From contig JAQFVV010006197.1 in NCBI GenBank assembly GCA_028023455.1, positions 13,701,254-13,765,253 on the forward strand: 64,000 nt of DNA. Direction: 5' to 3'. Positions 60,871 through 64,000 of the stretch are shown in pieces. Under the pieces are notes generated by a model that saw only the letters and a program-made list of their open reading frames with translations, searched no databases and was not told the DNA's origin. This stretch comes from Epiperipatus broadwayi. Taxonomy: Eukaryota > Onychophora > Udeonychophora > Euonychophora > Peripatidae. Position 1 is the first letter of the stretch. Each line of letters starts with the position of its first letter. The translations under genes and the position numbers were made by a program.

Positions 60871-61384
60871 TTAAAAGACCAATGATTTCTTGGTCTGGAA
60901 GTCAAGAAATTGAATTTGCAATTTTCAGCCTCTACTGAGAGATTTTGTGAACCTTTTTTTTTTTTTCAAACTTTAAAATTCACATTTTTTTCCCCTAATA
61001 TTTTAATTTAAAAAAAATTCTGAAAATGTCAGGACAATCAAAAAAGCAGGAATTTCAAAGTACGGTAAGCAATACAATGATGAATGCTCATTGCATTCTT
61101 GTCAGCCTTGAACTTTGAGATAACTTTGCAATATAACTTCAAGAAAATATTACAAATGACTAAAAACTTAATTTTTTGGAAAGTTTATTATTTTTGCATA
61201 GTAATTGTGTGATAATTATTTATTTTCTATGGAAATTTCTAATTTTTAAATTAAAATATTATATTTTTCTGACTAATGGAACTATAACAATTATGGCCAC
61301 AGGAAATATGATCTTTCCAGAAAATATCACCACTAACAACCAGAAAGGAAAATATAGCAATATCATAAAAATTACTAAAAAAAT

Positions 61385-61800
61385 ATGTAAACTTTTAAAG
61401 CATATGTTGATAGATTTACTAGATATTAATAATTATTCATTCAGATTTTTAAAATCAACATCAATGAAAGAAAATTTTATTCATTTTGCAAATTCACTCT
61501 GCTCCTTCTGAAATTTGAATGACAAAATAGTGATTTGTTTTGATTAAAATCTAGTTTTTAAAATAATTCTGAAAATCAAATGTGATTTTTTAAAAAAAAT
61601 TATTTAATTTCTAAACAAAAAAATGAAGTCAAATTTATTATATTCTGATAAATAATAATAGTTTAATATTAAAATGAAAATTGAAAGCTCGTAGCAAGTG
61701 AAAACAAAGAAATTTGTCAGTGTAGGGAGGTTAATATAAAGAAGAAATTTTAGGAACATTTACAGTTAATTAAAATAGAAAAAAAAGGATGGAATCTTAA
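61385..61800 (+). repeat. Diverged dispersed repeat, copy 2
   Basis: Related to 54100-54560. Its last part (AAAATAGA, GGATGGAATCTTAATTTTCTTT, GATTGTTTA, AAAACT) is repeated again at about 62325-62400, so several copies or a larger duplicated block (about 60.7-62.6 kb) are involved. The frame 61176-61511 crossing the start has no recognisable domain. Confidence 0.55.
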
Positions 61801-61884
61801 TTTTCTTTTAGATTGTTTATATAAAACTTGTTTTTTTTTAAAGTCACTTCCTTAATAAAAACCCAGATCTTGCAAATTGTTTTT

Positions 61885-62019
61885 AAACTACTTGTACTGG
61901 TCTTGCATTGGTGGTCGAGAGGTCAGCGTGACTGCCTTGCATTTGCAGGCAGTTGCCCTGGTTGTGGGTTCACATCCCGGCCGATGCTATGACACTTTAA
62001 AAAAAAACTACTTGTACTG
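61885..62019 (+). mobile_element. tRNA-derived short SINE, full copy with 15-bp TSD
   Basis: Body about 61900-62004, with box A-like GGTCGAGAGGTCAGCG, a mutated box B (GGGTTCACATCCCGG) and A-tail. The exact 15-bp duplication AAACTACTTGTACTG (61885-61899 and 62005-62019) frames it. It is nested next to the dispersed repeats of this region and is a recent insertion. Confidence 0.9.
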
Positions 62020-62129
62020 AATGGACATTTTTTAGATTCACAACTTTTCTTTTTTTACATTTGAATAGGAATAACATTTTTATTTATGTGAAAAAAATGA
62101 AAATTTGGAAAAGGATTTTAAAAAACTGA

Positions 62130-62400
62130 AGTGATGCAATATAACAATGCAATATTTCAGAGTTTTCCAGCTTAATACTGTTGGCAGACTATTTCATATT
62201 GCAATGAAATTGGTTTGGTAAGTTTTTTGAATCGAGCACAATAGATGGTGCTATATTTTTTCAAAAAAAAAAATACATTTCCACTTAATTTGATGACTAT
62301 TGTACTAAAAAGAATTTATAGTTAAATAAAATAGAGAGAAAAAAAATGCAGGATGAAATCTTAATCTCTCTTGATTGTTTACCTAAAACTGGCTTTTTCA
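62130..62400 (+). repeat. Diverged dispersed repeat, copy 2
   Basis: Aligns with 60685-60870 in its first half and with 61750-61840 in its second half (GGATGAAATCTTAAT, TTGATTGTTTA, AAAACT), which links these repeats into one larger family. Confidence 0.55.
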
Positions 62401-62620
62401 AATTGCGCTTTCAAAAACATAAAAACCTTGGAAACAAAGAATGTGTAAATTTAATTTCAAATACCTAAAATATAGTAACATTGCTTATATTCTTATATAT
62501 TTATGATAAATGATTTTGAAAAATTGAAGTGATATAGGTTAGACTTGAATACTAAAAAAATAAAATCTAAAAAAGATATTTTCTAAAAAAAATACTTTTA
62601 TTTAATTTGAGGAGTAATGC

Positions 62621-62787
62621 TTTGGTTGTTATATGTAACTTTAAATAAAAGCATGGGAGCATCCCTAAATTAATTCAATCACTATTTTAATTAATTTATC
62701 ACAATTTTTTTTTACTTAATAGTGATTGAATTAATTAATTTATGGATGTCTCCATGCTTTTATTTAAAGTTAATATAACAATCAAAA
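62621..62787. repeat. Foldback repeat, about 67-bp arms
   Basis: Arms 62621-62687 and 62720-62787 are inverted copies: TTTAAATAAAAGCATGG, then ATCCATAAATTAATT or a variant, and TTCAATCACTATT. The loop is 32 bases of mainly A and T. No coding sequence; MITE-like. Confidence 0.75.
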
Positions 62788-64000
62788 TTGTGGTTCAAGT
62801 AAAAAATATTTTTTTGTTTAAATAAAAGGTTTTTTTTCAATATATATATATATTATTTATAAGTTATTTCTCTTGATTTTTATTAAAAATACAAATTAAT
62901 TTTATATTTATAGTAATTATTAATTGATAATATCATCATTGTTTTCATATTGACATATAGTGATTATCATATTTTAAAATCATGTTATTTATTTTCTGAT
63001 ACTCTTTATTGTACATATTTAGTGATCTTTTGAGAAATATTATTACTTCCACAAAGAATATGATACATGATTTGTTTTTAAAGAGCACTTATAAAAAAAT
63101 CTTTGTTTTTTGAAAGATAATACATAGAGGGAAGAGGGAATAAATAAAAGTTGTCAGGAAGAAAAAGACATGAAAAAAAAAAAAAAAAATTAAAATAATC
63201 AACTAAATCTAATTCTTATAAAAGATATTTTAATTTTTTAAAAAATAGAGTTAATTATGACTTATATAATGATTTCACGAATAATTATAAAATGAATTTG
63301 CTTAATTTTGTTTCGAATTAAATATTTATTATGGGTATTTTTTATATATTGTTTGTCTTAAATGATATTTTACCTAGTGCTTATTTTTATTTCAGTAAGA
63401 GAAGGGTTAGTAAAATTTAATATTTGAAAGTTTATTAAATTTTAATATGATATTCTTGTTATCTGTTTGGTTTGTTTTAAATTTGAAAAATAAAATATCC
63501 TTTTATTATTAAATGAAATTTAAGTTGTAAATAAACAGAATCAGTATTGCTTGAACTGGAAAAGAAACAAGTAAAAATAAAATAGCCTGAATTAGCCCTC
63601 TCATTATAAGGTAACAGACAGGGTTCTAATGATTCATACAATTCTTTATAATGTCTTCCTGGCATGTGCCTAACCACTTGTTTTCCTAATTATGGCTGTC
63701 AATTTTCGTCAAGACATTTTTTGACAACTAGCAATTTTAACAAAGTTGATTCATAATTTATAACTATTCATTTTTCTTTTTTTTAAAAAAAAAAAAAAAA
63801 AACAGATATATTTTTATTATTGTGTTATTCATTTCTTTTCAGAAATTAAGATAAAATTTTTATTGTCAAATTATATATATATTTAAAATGAAATATATCG
63901 AATGAACTGTTTTTCATTTTTTTGTTATTATTCTTGCCCCCACTTCCACCATCCCATTCTTCTCAGAGTTGCTATTATATGAACAATCAGCAGATAACTA
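62788..64000. other. A+T-rich non-coding DNA
   Basis: Contains a TA repeat (62841-62853), a T-run/A-run junction (63777-63802) and an unrecognised minus frame at 63477-63677. Confidence 0.45.

Overview
The window is very A+T-rich animal-type nuclear DNA with no recognisable host gene. No open reading frame looks like a cellular protein: almost all are short chance frames in A+T-rich DNA, and the only coding signal comes from broken retrotransposons. There is no rRNA gene, no intact tRNA gene, no CRISPR array and no operon-like organisation. The repeats (RTE-like and L1/Tx1-like non-LTR retrotransposons, a hAT-type miniature element, tRNA-derived SINEs, long inverted-repeat MITEs and hammerhead-ribozyme repeats) suggest an invertebrate metazoan. 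I cannot name the species.

The most notable content is two families of repeats carrying hammerhead ribozymes (HHR). Family 1 has a unit of about 476-480 bp with a tRNA-like (Pol III box B-like) segment and a compact type I hammerhead with a very short stem III. One locus (44340-45112) is a direct dimer: two hammerheads exactly 476 bp apart, both with the conserved catalytic bases, would release a 476-nt RNA. This is the layout of metazoan retrozymes and of the schistosome Sm-alpha elements. Three other loci (37739-38793, 39536-39966, 56729-56944) are head-to-head inverted copies, each framed by a 13-14 bp target-site duplication, so they appear to have inserted as palindromes. A fragment lies at 59149-59276. 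Family 2 (26728-26885 and 41860-42005) carries a different hammerhead; its helices differ between the two copies but stay paired.

Layout. 1-13 kb: A+T-rich non-coding DNA with an RTE reverse-transcriptase relic (5.0 kb) and a young tRNA-derived SINE (6.2 kb). 13.2-16.8 kb: a LINE relic, then a strongly strand-asymmetric T-rich tract that loses cytosine and contains a C-free run of 513 bases; an RTE tail inside it looks like its relatives with the cytosines removed. 18.5-25.6 kb: inverted-repeat elements, a 122-bp tandem duplication, an old dispersed repeat and a truncated SINE. 26.7-33.1 kb: a family 2 hammerhead repeat, a broken L1/Tx1-like LINE (minus strand), an RTE 3' end and a complete hAT-type miniature element. 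37.7-45.1 kb: the family 1 cluster, an RTE relic and the second family 2 hammerhead. 49.8-62.8 kb: two more young SINEs, a long-TIR MITE and its partial copy, diverged dispersed repeats, two more family 1 loci and a foldback repeat.

All calls come from reading the sequence by eye. Pairings and target-site duplications were checked base by base at the coordinates given. Identities, family names and activity are inferences without database support.
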